Source: Pseudomonadota bacterium (GTDB lineage: Bacteria > Desulfobacterota > Desulfobulbia > Desulfobulbales > SURF-16). Taken from it: a stretch of 47,176 nucleotides of DNA. This document shows, piece by piece, positions 1-7,850 of this stretch. The stretch lies in NCBI GenBank assembly GCA_018897105.1, contig JAHILF010000056.1:1-47176 (forward strand), read 5' to 3'. A model generated the notes under the pieces. That model was not told where the DNA came from and made no database searches. It saw nothing but the letters and a program-made list of their open reading frames with translations. Numbering within the stretch: the first letter of the stretch is position 1; the number at the start of each line of letters is the position of its first letter. The position numbers were made by a program, and so were the translations under genes.

Positions 1-94
1 CAGGGGTTTCATCAACCGCGGTGCCAAGATCAGAAGTAACAGCAAATGCTAAACCGGGGCAGCGCCGTTCAGCTGCGCTTGAAGTTGAATGTGC

Positions 95-481
95 AGCTTC
101 AGACCTCCTGATGTCGACAGATTATTGTCCGATACTAGATTTTCAAAGTGGTCTCATCGTTATTTTTTGAAAAATTAACAATGATGGTCTCGTAAAAAGT
201 CAAAATTTCAAAAAATGATGACACTAACTCAATGAGTTACGACGCAAAAAAAACGTTTTTGGGACTTTTTACGAGTTCATCAACAATGTCATATAGATAT
301 TAGATTTCTTCAAAATTCTCCTGCCACCATCCAGGCCTGAAATGGTACCAAGAAGAAATCCTGCTTGGAAGCTGTCGTTTGTGGCCTCACTTGTGAGCAG
401 GTACACAATTTAACGCTATTTCAGTACATTAGAAAGAATTAGTTGCTGCTGTCATACTGCCGACATCAGGAGGTCTGAGCT
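95..481. repeat. Inverted repeat pair bounding a 387-bp segment
   Basis: A 26-nt arm at 95-120 and a 25-nt arm at 457-481 are inverted copies of each other with one indel and one mismatch; both contain CAGACCTCCTGATGTCG. The enclosed segment has no credible reading frame and contains a second, smaller inverted repeat (182-282). The arrangement resembles the ends of a decayed small transposon or MITE, but no target duplication or transposase was found, so the mobile-element reading is inference. Confidence 0.5.
182..282. repeat. Short palindromic element with CTCGTAAAAAGTC arms
   Basis: Arms at 182-201 and 263-282 are inverted copies sharing CTCGTAAAAAGTC, followed by A/T-rich inner sequence that can extend the pairing. 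It is non-coding, about 100 bp long, and nested inside the larger inverted pair. The form fits a MITE or REP-like element. A transcript could fold into a hairpin, but no clean terminator U-tract follows. Confidence 0.6.
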
Positions 482-534
482 TAAACTCAGTGGATTTTTG
501 TCTTGACTCAGGGGTCCACTTTACACAGAATAAA

Positions 535-580
535 TTTTCATGCGCGGGGGTGACCTATTACCCGGTCATGAGGGTTTAGC
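535..580 (+). repeat. Dispersed 46-bp module (copy 1)
   Basis: This segment matches the reverse complement of 11467-11512 at 43 of 46 positions. It begins TTTTCATGC and ends GAGGGTTTAGC, with internal GACC/GGTC pairing. The second copy lies about 11 kb away, next to a related 44-bp module with the same type of ends. It is probably a REP-like non-autonomous repeat; function unknown. Confidence 0.7.
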
Positions 581-631
581 ATGAAAAAAAAGGCCCTAAG
601 TGGTACAGGGATGGATATTACTTGCCCTGTG

Positions 632-873
632 ATGAATCGCTTAGTGATTGGTGACAAAAAATGTCGCACACCTGGAGCCTTAATCAATGATACCAAGAAA
701 CGGCGCTGAAATCTTGCTGAATCATGTCCTGCTCGAAGTTGAAGGCATCGATCGGATGTATCTCAACGATTATATTTCTCTGGTGCATTCATTGCCGATT
801 CTTACGGGTTGCATTTTCGGACATCGCGTGCCCAAAAGCCAAACCTCCCACTTCATCTATCCTCGCTTTTCAT
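632..873 (+). pseudogene. Possible decayed coding remnant
   Basis: Two short frames run through here: 632-709 (25 codons, starting MNRLVIGDKKC) and an overlapping 687-875 frame containing EVEGIDRMYLNDY. Reading across both frames gives more protein-like sequence than either alone, which would fit a frameshifted gene fragment, possibly the N-terminus of a transposase-like protein next to the repeats just upstream. I cannot name the family. A chance open frame is the main alternative, and no ribosome-binding site stands out. The rest of 1-977 holds repeats and no recognisable gene. Confidence 0.25.
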
Positions 874-977
874 AAAGCGCGGATGATGGTTGATCGTCTT
901 ATTGAGGAGGCCAGGCTTGTTGCCTGAAACTTGATTTATTAACAACAACTTCTGATAACTAAAGGGCTTTTAATGAT

Positions 978-3431
978 ATGAATATTACTAAAATCCTGGA
1001 GCAGGCCATAGCTCATCACCAAGCAGGACGATTGAATGACGCAGAAAAACTCTATCGTACCATTTTGCAAACACAGCCACGACATCCTGACGCAAATCAT
1101 AATATTGGAGTTCTGGCTCTTCAGATTAACAAACCGGAGGCTGCTTTGCCTTTCCTGCAAACAGCTTTACAGATTAACCAGAACATTGCGCAGTACTGGC
1201 TAAGCCTAACGGAATGTGAGATCCGGCTTCAGGCATGGGATGAAGCAGAATCGTTATTAAATCTGGCTGTGGCTATGGGACTGACTCATCCTTCACTGGG
1301 AGACTTAAAGAGAAGAATTACACAAGGTCGCCGACCGGTTTCGGTTACCGATTGTGGGCGCATGGATTCCGAACTTGCCAAGATTGACATTATGCGCGAA
1401 AAGGGGCAATGGCAACACGCTGCCACAGCGGCACGATCCATCATTGAAAAAGACCCGGACCGGGCAGAAGTCTGGGCACAGCTCGCAATGGTTTTACCTC
1501 AACTCAACCGATTGATTGATGCAGAACAAGCCGCTCAAAAAGCCTTAGAATTATCTCCGCAGAATCCAGTTGCATTAAGATCCTTAGCAATTATTCGATT
1601 AAAACAGGGAAAAATCAATCAAGCGTCGACACTGATTCAACAAGCTTTACAGCAAAAACCCAAATGTGCCAGGACACTTGTTGTAATGGCAACTACCCTG
1701 ATGGCTAAACAGTGTGATGGAGAAGCTGAAACGATCCTGGAGCAGGCCATTGATATTGAGCCGATAGCGGAAGCATACGCCAACTTGGCTTTATTGGAGA
1801 TACGTCGTAATAATATGGAGTCAGCCATAAAAAATGCAAAGATAGCTTTAGGCAAAAAGCCTTTTCTGGTTCCCATGTGGCAGTTGCTCGCCAATCTCTA
1901 CCATCAGTTGGGGCGAAATGACAACGCCGCAAATGCATTGGAGCGGGCCACCCAGTATGAGCCAAAAAATGCGGTGATTCTAGCAGATCTCGGTGAACTA
2001 TACCGCCTGGCAGGCAGGTATCAAGAGGCCATCGAAATACTTGAGCGAAGCATAGTAATTTCGCCAGAACTTGCGAAAGCTTGGACAAACTATGGGACTG
2101 CATTGCAGGCATTGAATCGCACACGCGAAGCAAAGTCTGCGTACACAAAGGCGCTCTCAATACAACCTGACCAAATTGAGATATTAAACAACCTTGCTTC
2201 CATGTCGAGCCAGGAAGGAAAATTGGAAGAAGCAGTTGCTTATTGCAGAAAAATTGTAGCATGCAACCCAGGGTCTGATGAGGCGCATAATAATTTGGCC
2301 GGCGCCCTGCAGGCCCTCGGCGGACAGGAGGCAATTAAGGAATCGGTTTTCCATTATCAACAAGCATTTGCCATCCGTACTGGTATTGCCGAGCAGGTAG
2401 ACATTCCTTTGGCCTCTGGTTTGACGGATATTTTTCTTGAATTAACAAACACATGCAATTTTCATTGTGACTTCTGCCCATCCGATGGCTTGCAGAGACC
2501 ACGTGGCTTTATGAATATGGATTTGATCCAAAAAGTGTACGAAGAAATCGCGGAAAAAAATCTGGTCTCGAAAATCAGCCTTCATCTGATGGGTGAACCA
2601 ACTTTACATCCCAATCTGATTGAGGTTCTTTCTCTTGGAGCGGAAAAGAAGATCAGGGCGGCCCTTGTGACAAACGGAAGCACGTTAAACACGGACACAA
2701 CGAAACGGTTGCTTGACACATTGTCCGGGACACTCATTATAAGCCTGCAGACACCCACCAGGGAGACGTTCAGGCATCGCGGTAAAGTTGGAATCAACTG
2801 GGAGCAATACATTGAAAATATTCGGGGGGTTATTCGTGCCCATGTCAGACGAATCGCCATTAAAGAACTGCGTAAAAACAACATTGATCTGCGGATTATG
2901 ATCACAAAGGGTTCTCATCTTGCAGCACATATTATTGAAAATACAAAACAAATAAAACAAGTCATACAAGAGTGGAACGAATATATCGAAATTCTTGAAA
3001 TGGAGTTTGGTCTGGAACCTTATCATAGAAGTGATATTGATGGTTATCTTCAAAGGGCAGAAGGCTCAAAACTGCCTAGCAATCCATACATACTTCAACG
3101 AGATGTTGAGCTTTCATTTTGGCAGGGATTTTCATTTGCCAACAAAATGGTGAGCAACAAATACGACATTGTGGCATCCGCATCTGACCGTTTCTGTCAA
3201 CGTCCTTTCCGTGATTTGGGAATACTCTGGAATGGGGATATTACATTATGCTGTCTTGATTATGATGGTGAGTTAGTGGTGGGTAATATCAATAATACGA
3301 CAATCGAAAACGTCCTGAGTTGTGAAAAAACGAAAAATGTGCGAGCAGCAATGTTTGCGCAACAGCCACTTCCTCCTTTCTGTAAAAAGTGCCAGTCCGA
3401 TGTTGTTTATTCCGGTACGGATCAAAAATAA
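978..3431 (+). CDS. TPR-repeat radical SAM/SPASM protein
   Basis: The first ~450 residues are consecutive tetratricopeptide repeats (about ten; typical helices such as AEKLYRTILQTQPRHPDAN near residue 25), a protein-interaction scaffold. A radical SAM core follows, with the cluster motif CNFHCDFC (C493, C497, C500), which binds a 4Fe-4S cluster and S-adenosylmethionine. The C-terminus is SPASM/Twitch-like: C740, the pair C758-C759, and C802/C805 in FCKKC can bind auxiliary Fe-S clusters. Such proteins usually modify peptides or carry out other radical chemistry; the substrate here is unknown. There is no signal peptide, so it is cytoplasmic. The start follows AAAGGG. It converges on the RTX/S-layer-like gene and shares its terminator. 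Base composition is more A/T-rich than the downstream operons, hinting at a different history. Family assignment is firm; function is open. Confidence 0.9.
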   Translation: MNITKILEQAIAHHQAGRLNDAEKLYRTILQTQPRHPDANHNIGVLALQINKPEAALPFLQTALQINQNIAQYWLSLTECEIRLQAWDEAESLLNLAVAMGLTHPSLGDLKRRITQGRRPVSVTDCGRMDSELAKIDIMREKGQWQHAATAARSIIEKDPDRAEVWAQLAMVLPQLNRLIDAEQAAQKALELSPQNPVALRSLAIIRLKQGKINQASTLIQQALQQKPKCARTLVVMATTLMAKQCDGEAETILEQAIDIEPIAEAYANLALLEIRRNNMESAIKNAKIALGKKPFLVPMWQLLANLYHQLGRNDNAANALERATQYEPKNAVILADLGELYRLAGRYQEAIEILERSIVISPELAKAWTNYGTALQALNRTREAKSAYTKALSIQPDQIEILNNLASMSSQEGKLEEAVAYCRKIVACNPGSDEAHNNLAGALQALGGQEAIKESVFHYQQAFAIRTGIAEQVDIPLASGLTDIFLELTNTCNFHCDFCPSDGLQRPRGFMNMDLIQKVYEEIAEKNLVSKISLHLMGEPTLHPNLIEVLSLGAEKKIRAALVTNGSTLNTDTTKRLLDTLSGTLIISLQTPTRETFRHRGKVGINWEQYIENIRGVIRAHVRRIAIKELRKNNIDLRIMITKGSHLAAHIIENTKQIKQVIQEWNEYIEILEMEFGLEPYHRSDIDGYLQRAEGSKLPSNPYILQRDVELSFWQGFSFANKMVSNKYDIVASASDRFCQRPFRDLGILWNGDITLCCLDYDGELVVGNINNTTIENVLSCEKTKNVRAAMFAQQPLPPFCKKCQSDVVYSGTDQK

Positions 3432-3443
3432 AACCATCCAAAA

Positions 3444-3480
3444 ATAAAACCCCATCCTGTAACACAGGATGGGGTTTTAT
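3444..3480. terminator. Bidirectional intrinsic terminator
   Basis: A perfect 17-bp inverted repeat (3444-3460 and 3464-3480) encloses a 3-nt loop. The stem is GC-rich at its core (CCCCATCCTGT) and flanked by A and T runs, so it can terminate on either strand. It lies 12 bp after the radical SAM stop codon and 58 bp from the stop of the convergent RTX/S-layer-like gene. Confidence 0.92.
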
Positions 3481-3538
3481 AACTACTGTCTCGCCGGGAA
3501 AATATCAGTAAAAAACTAGTTCCCCGCGGGATTATGAA

Positions 3539-5908
3539 TTAATAGATGTCTGTCATTGCAATCTGGGTCAGAGCTACGCCGGTGAGCTTGATAACATCGG
3601 TGTAACCTGTACCGTCAGTATCAATAACCAGGTAGCTGTCGCTGCCAACCTGACCGACATAGTACAGAACCGTGGCATCAAGTGCGGTATTAGCAGCAGC
3701 CAGCAAGGTGGCCAGATCAGCTGCTGCGGCGCCGGCCTCGGTATAGTTTGTTGCCGAACCCGCGGCGAGGTTGGTTTCAGTGATTTTATCGGTTGCTGTC
3801 ACGAAATCGGTAATGGTATCGGTTACAACGCCGGCAGTTGTGTCAATATCGGCGGTAGCTGTCGTAAAGTTATCAATACCGGCGTTACCGGTCATTGTGT
3901 CGGCGCCTGCGCCACCGATTATGGAGTCAGCGCCTGAACCGCCGATCAGAACGTCTGCCAGGCCCGAACCAGTAACAGTCAGCACACCGGTTAGCGAAGT
4001 GGCATCAATTTTAGTACCGGTAACGGTGCCGGCAATAGCATTGGTGATGGTCAAATTAGCGGAACCGGAAATATTAAACACGCTGTTATCGCTGTTGGTC
4101 AAGGTGGTTATTGTATTGGTGCTGCCTGATGTACCGTTGGAGGTCATTGTCACGGTGGTGACACCCGTGGTTACCAGTGTGCCTACTGTAAAACCTGATG
4201 TGGTAGCGGCGCCAACATTAACAGTTGTATCCGTGACGCCAACCGCGGGAGCGAGGGTCAGTGAGGTTGTAGCAATATTTATATCAGTAGTGCTGCCGGT
4301 CGCCAAATTATTGATGACGTCGGTTAGTCCCGTAGTGTCAACCGCAAAGTGTTTAATCGATGTCAGAGTTGATGCATCCAAGGTGATAGCGGCGTTAATG
4401 CCAAAAATCTCAAAACCCGTGGTCGCATTCAGGATGGCGGTTTCCGCAACGGACAAAGCCGTATCGAGTGTGCCGATTTTGTCAAGCGAACCGGCCCCGC
4501 CGGCAAGCTGGGTGCCGGCGGTAAGTGTGCCTAACTGATTATTCGCTATTTTAATACTGTCATTGCCGGTTCCACCGGTAAAGGTAAAGGCTGCTATATT
4601 GGCGGCCGCGCTCGCGTCAACTAAGCTGCCCCCTGTATTTCCACTGCCGTTTATACTGGTTAAAATCGCTGCGTCACCAGCGGACACTGCATAGGTCAGA
4701 GCCTGGTCACCGGTAATGGTATGGGTGAGAACAGTATTCGGCGCATCGAATGTGGCAATTTTATTGGCATGTCCTCCCTGGGAGACTAAATTCATGGCGG
4801 TGAGAGCGGCTCCGGTGACCGATATATTCTGCAGCGTTGCGCCGGCAACATAAGCAAAACCGTTCATATTAAGCGTTGCCGATGTATCGGTAGCGGAAGC
4901 GGCCCATGTCAGCGCACCGGCCATTTGGGCGCCGTTTGTTGTAGCCAAACCCAATTTAACGCCGGAACCGGTTGTAATGGTTTTACCGCTGATTGCCGCC
5001 GCGTTCAGAATATTGAATTGGGTGAAACCGCCGGAAGCGGCTGAGACGTCCAAGGCAGCGTCAGCAGCCGCGGCAATCTGCAGGGTTTCAATGCTGGTCA
5101 TGGCAGGCAAAATAGCTGCCGTAACAGTACCATAAAGGGTTACAGTATCCGTGCCGGCCCCACCGTTAAGCTGGTCAGAGGCGTTGATGGTAGAAGCGCC
5201 CTGGTCACCAATAAATGTATCATCACCAGCGGTGCCGGTGAAGGAATCGGTAGCGGTAGTAAGGGTATAAGTTTGGCCAGTAGTGGTCGTTGTGGTACCG
5301 GAAATTGTGTCATCAATAGTGAGCAGTGCTGAGGTCAGTGAGGCATCGGTGGTCACACCATCCAGCCAGGCGATTGCGTTGGCTGGATTGGCAATAAAGT
5401 CATTATTCTCAGCTGCAGTGTCAAGAGCGGCAGTGTAACTGCTGGCCGCGGAAACCTTATTCTGGAATGCAGTTGACTCGGTGGCGGTTACTTCGGCTGA
5501 AAGATCAACGCCCCAAGTAGGAGGCGCACCGTAAGTGCCGTCATTTTTTGGCATCAAATGCAAATCGTTCAACATGGCATTGGCCAGGCCCTTAGCCTTG
5601 ATTGACCCGGAAATCAGCCCGGATACGTAATAATTGTAGGTATCGATGTCCAGCGTTGTTGAGGTGGTACCGGTCATCCGCTCATACATATCGGTGACCA
5701 TGGTGCCTGCGTCCGCGGCGCTGGGAACATCAGTTCCCATGTCGCCAAGTCCGCTCACATATGTGACCAGACCAGCTTTCCAGACATTGCCGTTGTTAGC
5801 CAGCAGTAGCTGGTTATAGATACTTAGTTCTGTGGCACTGGCCGAGCGGCCGAGTGTAGCCACGAAGTAAGCTTGCACCTTGTTGTTGTAATCTGCAGCT
5901 GTAGCCAT
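3539..5908 (-). CDS. RTX/S-layer-like secreted protein, type I secretion substrate
   Basis: A 789-residue, cysteine-free, Thr/Ala/Gly/Asp-rich protein without a Sec signal peptide. Residues ~1-115 resemble the DUF4214/S-layer N-terminal region (starting ATAADYNNKVQAYFVATLGR). A short calcium-binding RTX-like stretch occurs near residue 215-255 and a clearer nonapeptide block near 647-680 (GGSGADSIIGGAGADTMTG). The middle is a long beta-strand-repeat region. The C-terminus (IDTDGTGYTDVIKLTGV, ending DIY) looks like an uncleaved type I secretion signal. Expected location is the cell surface or medium, as an adhesin or S-layer subunit. No exporter is adjacent; the complete TolC/PrtD/HlyD set at 25386-30000 is the likely route. 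The start has a strong AAGGAG and a candidate promoter upstream. The exact biological role is not determinable. Confidence 0.88.
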   Translation of the reverse strand: MATAADYNNKVQAYFVATLGRSASATELSIYNQLLLANNGNVWKAGLVTYVSGLGDMGTDVPSAADAGTMVTDMYERMTGTTSTTLDIDTYNYYVSGLISGSIKAKGLANAMLNDLHLMPKNDGTYGAPPTWGVDLSAEVTATESTAFQNKVSAASSYTAALDTAAENNDFIANPANAIAWLDGVTTDASLTSALLTIDDTISGTTTTTTGQTYTLTTATDSFTGTAGDDTFIGDQGASTINASDQLNGGAGTDTVTLYGTVTAAILPAMTSIETLQIAAAADAALDVSAASGGFTQFNILNAAAISGKTITTGSGVKLGLATTNGAQMAGALTWAASATDTSATLNMNGFAYVAGATLQNISVTGAALTAMNLVSQGGHANKIATFDAPNTVLTHTITGDQALTYAVSAGDAAILTSINGSGNTGGSLVDASAAANIAAFTFTGGTGNDSIKIANNQLGTLTAGTQLAGGAGSLDKIGTLDTALSVAETAILNATTGFEIFGINAAITLDASTLTSIKHFAVDTTGLTDVINNLATGSTTDINIATTSLTLAPAVGVTDTTVNVGAATTSGFTVGTLVTTGVTTVTMTSNGTSGSTNTITTLTNSDNSVFNISGSANLTITNAIAGTVTGTKIDATSLTGVLTVTGSGLADVLIGGSGADSIIGGAGADTMTGNAGIDNFTTATADIDTTAGVVTDTITDFVTATDKITETNLAAGSATNYTEAGAAAADLATLLAAANTALDATVLYYVGQVGSDSYLVIDTDGTGYTDVIKLTGVALTQIAMTDIY

Positions 5909-6070
5909 TATTTGTTCTCCTTTCTTGTTGTTTACGAGTGAGCGCTCTTAATTTGTGCGCATCTCAAAAAAAAAAATTGTTTTACAAAATGCCATCCGTG
6001 TCGTGTTGAGCAGATGACTCATTTACTCGTTTTTTTTGGAATTTCTCATTAAGCAATTTAATATTGCATT

Positions 6071-6098
6071 AATATAACGAAACCCTTTCTCCTTGCAA
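6071..6098 (-). promoter_or_regulatory. Candidate sigma-70-type promoter of the RTX/S-layer-like gene
   Basis: On the minus strand, TTGCAA (6093-6098) is followed after 16 bp by TATATT (6071-6076). This would give a leader of about 155 nt, containing a T-rich run, before the AAGGAG of the RTX/S-layer-like gene. Long leaders are common for abundant surface-layer transcripts. The spacing is within the usual range, but A/T-rich DNA produces such matches by chance. Confidence 0.4.
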
Positions 6099-6123
6099 GG
6101 GAAAAATCATTTTTTTTTACTTT

Positions 6124-7569
6124 TTACCTATCTTTATGTAATACAACGTAGCTGTTCCGGCCAGAATCAGTTGCAATGACTACCGGGTCAGACAGTTCGT
6201 TGCCCTTCCCATCTAGACTTACGAGTGAATAAACTCCTGCCGGGGCCGCAAACTGAAAACTGTTGCCCGGCAGCAGCGCATAGTCCTGCCGCAGTCCGGT
6301 TTCATCATCTGTTAGGATCACAAAATCGCCCGCATCGGCCCGGCCAACCACGAATTCGCGCGGCGTTATCGGGCTGGCAAGATCCATGGACAGCAGATAC
6401 ACATCCGGCCAGGCCGGATCAAACAGATTGGGTCCGGTATGCAATGCTTCGCTGATTTCCATGGCCGAGATAGCGATCTCGGTAAGAAACGGAGAAAAGA
6501 GTTTGCGCGATCTGAGGCCTGAAAGCTCGTCGCGCAGCAGTATGTCAACCATGTCGGCAAGGGCTGAGTCGATATCACCACTTTCATCATGGGAACAAAG
6601 CTTCACTTCGATAATTTCGTCAACCAAATCCGCCTCGTAGCCTGTGGCGTCGATCCGATCTTCCGGCGCTTCTGCGGCCTGGTACTCGGCGGGCTCGGCA
6701 TAGTTGGCGCGCAACCGGTTGGCCTGGGAAAAGGACGAGGCATGAAGAAGGTCGGACCAAGCCAGTGGCGATAGACCCTGATCGAGAATCCAGGCATCCT
6801 TGCCCAATGCGGCGAAGGCGGTCGTTTCAGAGACGCCAAGCCGGGCCATAGCCGCCCGGGGATTGCCGCGGGCTTCATTAATCCGCTGCCAGAGCAGCCA
6901 GGCCTGATCGTGAAGATCAAAATTGTTTGGGTCCTCGGGCAGTCCGAAGTCTGCCACAAACATATAGACATGGGGTTGCCCGGCGAACAGAGGGATGCTT
7001 CCTGCCAGCAGAGTCAGGCCAGCTTCGCTGAAAACCGGCGAAAAAATCTTCCGTCGAGCCTCGGGGGAAGCTGTAAGTTCATCGTAAAGCAGATTGTCAA
7101 GCATTATCGGCAGGGCATCCTCAGTCGCCAGGTAACCACTGAATGCCAGCGCCGTCAAGGCCTCGCCCGTTTTCAGCGGTGCATACCCGGTATCGACAAT
7201 CCGCGTCCGCGGAGTATGCCCGTCCTTGGATATATTACTATAGTACAGATTTGCGAACATATCCCGTCCATGTCGTAGTGCCGAAATCATGAGCTGATCC
7301 TGCCAGACAAGGGGCGGTAAGCCCTGGTCAACTATCCAGCCATTCTCACCCAGGGCCGCCCTCGCCGTGCTCTCCGCGATGCCAAGGCGGGACATGACGG
7401 CACGGGGATTGCCCCGAGCCTCGTTGATCCGCGCAAAAAGCTGGCGCGCCTCTTCAATAAGCTCGATTTCCGTGCCAGCACCCGCAGAAACGGCAGGAAC
7501 CGTGCTAAACAGTGCCGCAAGCGCAAGCAGCAGCGGAAGAATGGTTTTTGCCGAAGACAATTTGTTCAT
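6124..7569 (-). CDS. Secreted protein with tandem CAP (SCP/YkwD-like) domains
   Basis: A 481-residue protein with a clear signal peptide (hydrophobic LPLLLALAALFST, likely cleavage after AVSA near residue 29). Two homologous units follow: one starts near residue 40 (FARINEARGNPRAVMSRLG) and one near 228 (RINEARGNPRAAMARLG). Both continue with a WI(V/L)DQGL..L.W pattern typical of bacterial CAP domains. The first unit keeps the CAP-like HGRDM...SKDGHTPR...TGY series; in the second the equivalent His-containing segment is replaced by Glu/Ala-rich sequence, so it is probably non-functional as a classic CAP site. The last ~80 residues form a small beta-rich module. It is likely periplasmic or surface exposed; substrate unknown. 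It sits downstream of the TonB receptor, separated by a 280-bp spacer with candidate regulatory sites. Confidence 0.85.
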   Translation of the reverse strand: MNKLSSAKTILPLLLALAALFSTVPAVSAGAGTEIELIEEARQLFARINEARGNPRAVMSRLGIAESTARAALGENGWIVDQGLPPLVWQDQLMISALRHGRDMFANLYYSNISKDGHTPRTRIVDTGYAPLKTGEALTALAFSGYLATEDALPIMLDNLLYDELTASPEARRKIFSPVFSEAGLTLLAGSIPLFAGQPHVYMFVADFGLPEDPNNFDLHDQAWLLWQRINEARGNPRAAMARLGVSETTAFAALGKDAWILDQGLSPLAWSDLLHASSFSQANRLRANYAEPAEYQAAEAPEDRIDATGYEADLVDEIIEVKLCSHDESGDIDSALADMVDILLRDELSGLRSRKLFSPFLTEIAISAMEISEALHTGPNLFDPAWPDVYLLSMDLASPITPREFVVGRADAGDFVILTDDETGLRQDYALLPGNSFQFAAPAGVYSLVSLDGKGNELSDPVVIATDSGRNSYVVLHKDR

Positions 7570-7584
7570 GGACCTGATTAGCTA

Positions 7585-7599
7585 GCAAAATGGATGCCA
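7585..7599 (-). promoter_or_regulatory. Candidate sigma-54 (-24/-12) promoter of the CAP-domain gene
   Basis: The minus strand reads TGGCATCCATTTTGC, with GG and GC separated by exactly 10 bp as RpoN promoters require (consensus TGGCAC-N5-TTGC). An NtrC-type activator is encoded two genes away, and tandem dyads lie ~155-200 bp upstream, a usual activator-site distance. One point against it: the predicted start of transcription falls only about 5 nt before the ATG, leaving an almost leaderless mRNA. Confidence 0.42.
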
Positions 7600-7610
7600 A
7601 GGAGGAAGTA

Positions 7611-7850
7611 TTCAGGAGTCAGAATTCAGGAGTCAGGTGGAAAAGATATGAAACAGGAGACGGGAGACGAAAGGAAGAAAAGATCAGAAATTTCGTTTTT
7701 TTGTATTCGTTAGAATATGGGTGAAAAAAATAGCTGGCTTTACACTTTGACTGGTTGAATTTAACCAATTCGGTCGAATTTCGACCAATGAATATTCAAA
7801 ATTCCGAATTCCTCCTTTTCTCCTGAATTCTTGTCGCCTGTCTCCTGAAT
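7611..7850. repeat. Spacer bounded by inverted 7-bp periodic tracts
   Basis: The heptads TTCAGGA, GTCAGAA, TTCAGGA, GTCAGGT run at 7611-7638, with more at 7653-7673 (ACAGGAG, ACGGGAG, ACGAAAG). Complementary pyrimidine tracts (TCTCCTG, AATTCTT, GTCTCCT) occupy 7819-7850 and abut the TonB receptor stop codon. The two sides can pair, so the mRNA 3' region could form a long stem. Equivalent tracts sit at other spacers of this window. Confidence 0.7.
7753..7786. promoter_or_regulatory. Two tandem dyads, candidate activator-binding sites
   Basis: GGTTGAATTTAACC (7753-7766) and GGTCGAATTTCGACC (7772-7786) are both near-palindromes built on GGTYGAATTT-RACC. Their centres are about 20 bp apart, two helical turns, so dimers would bind on one DNA face. 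They lie upstream of the candidate -24/-12 promoter of the CAP gene. The NtrC-type regulator encoded nearby is the natural candidate to bind here; this is inference. Confidence 0.5.

Noticed and set aside
3771-4538. 255-codon + strand frame rich in Val, Pro and Ser
   Set aside because: Antisense of the Thr/Ala-rich S-layer-like gene; its repetitive composition follows from the repeats on the coding strand.
5909-6070. RNA thermometer or riboswitch in the long leader of the S-layer-like gene
   Set aside because: A T-run and A/T-rich sequence are present, but no conserved aptamer-like fold or alternative hairpin could be supported by eye.
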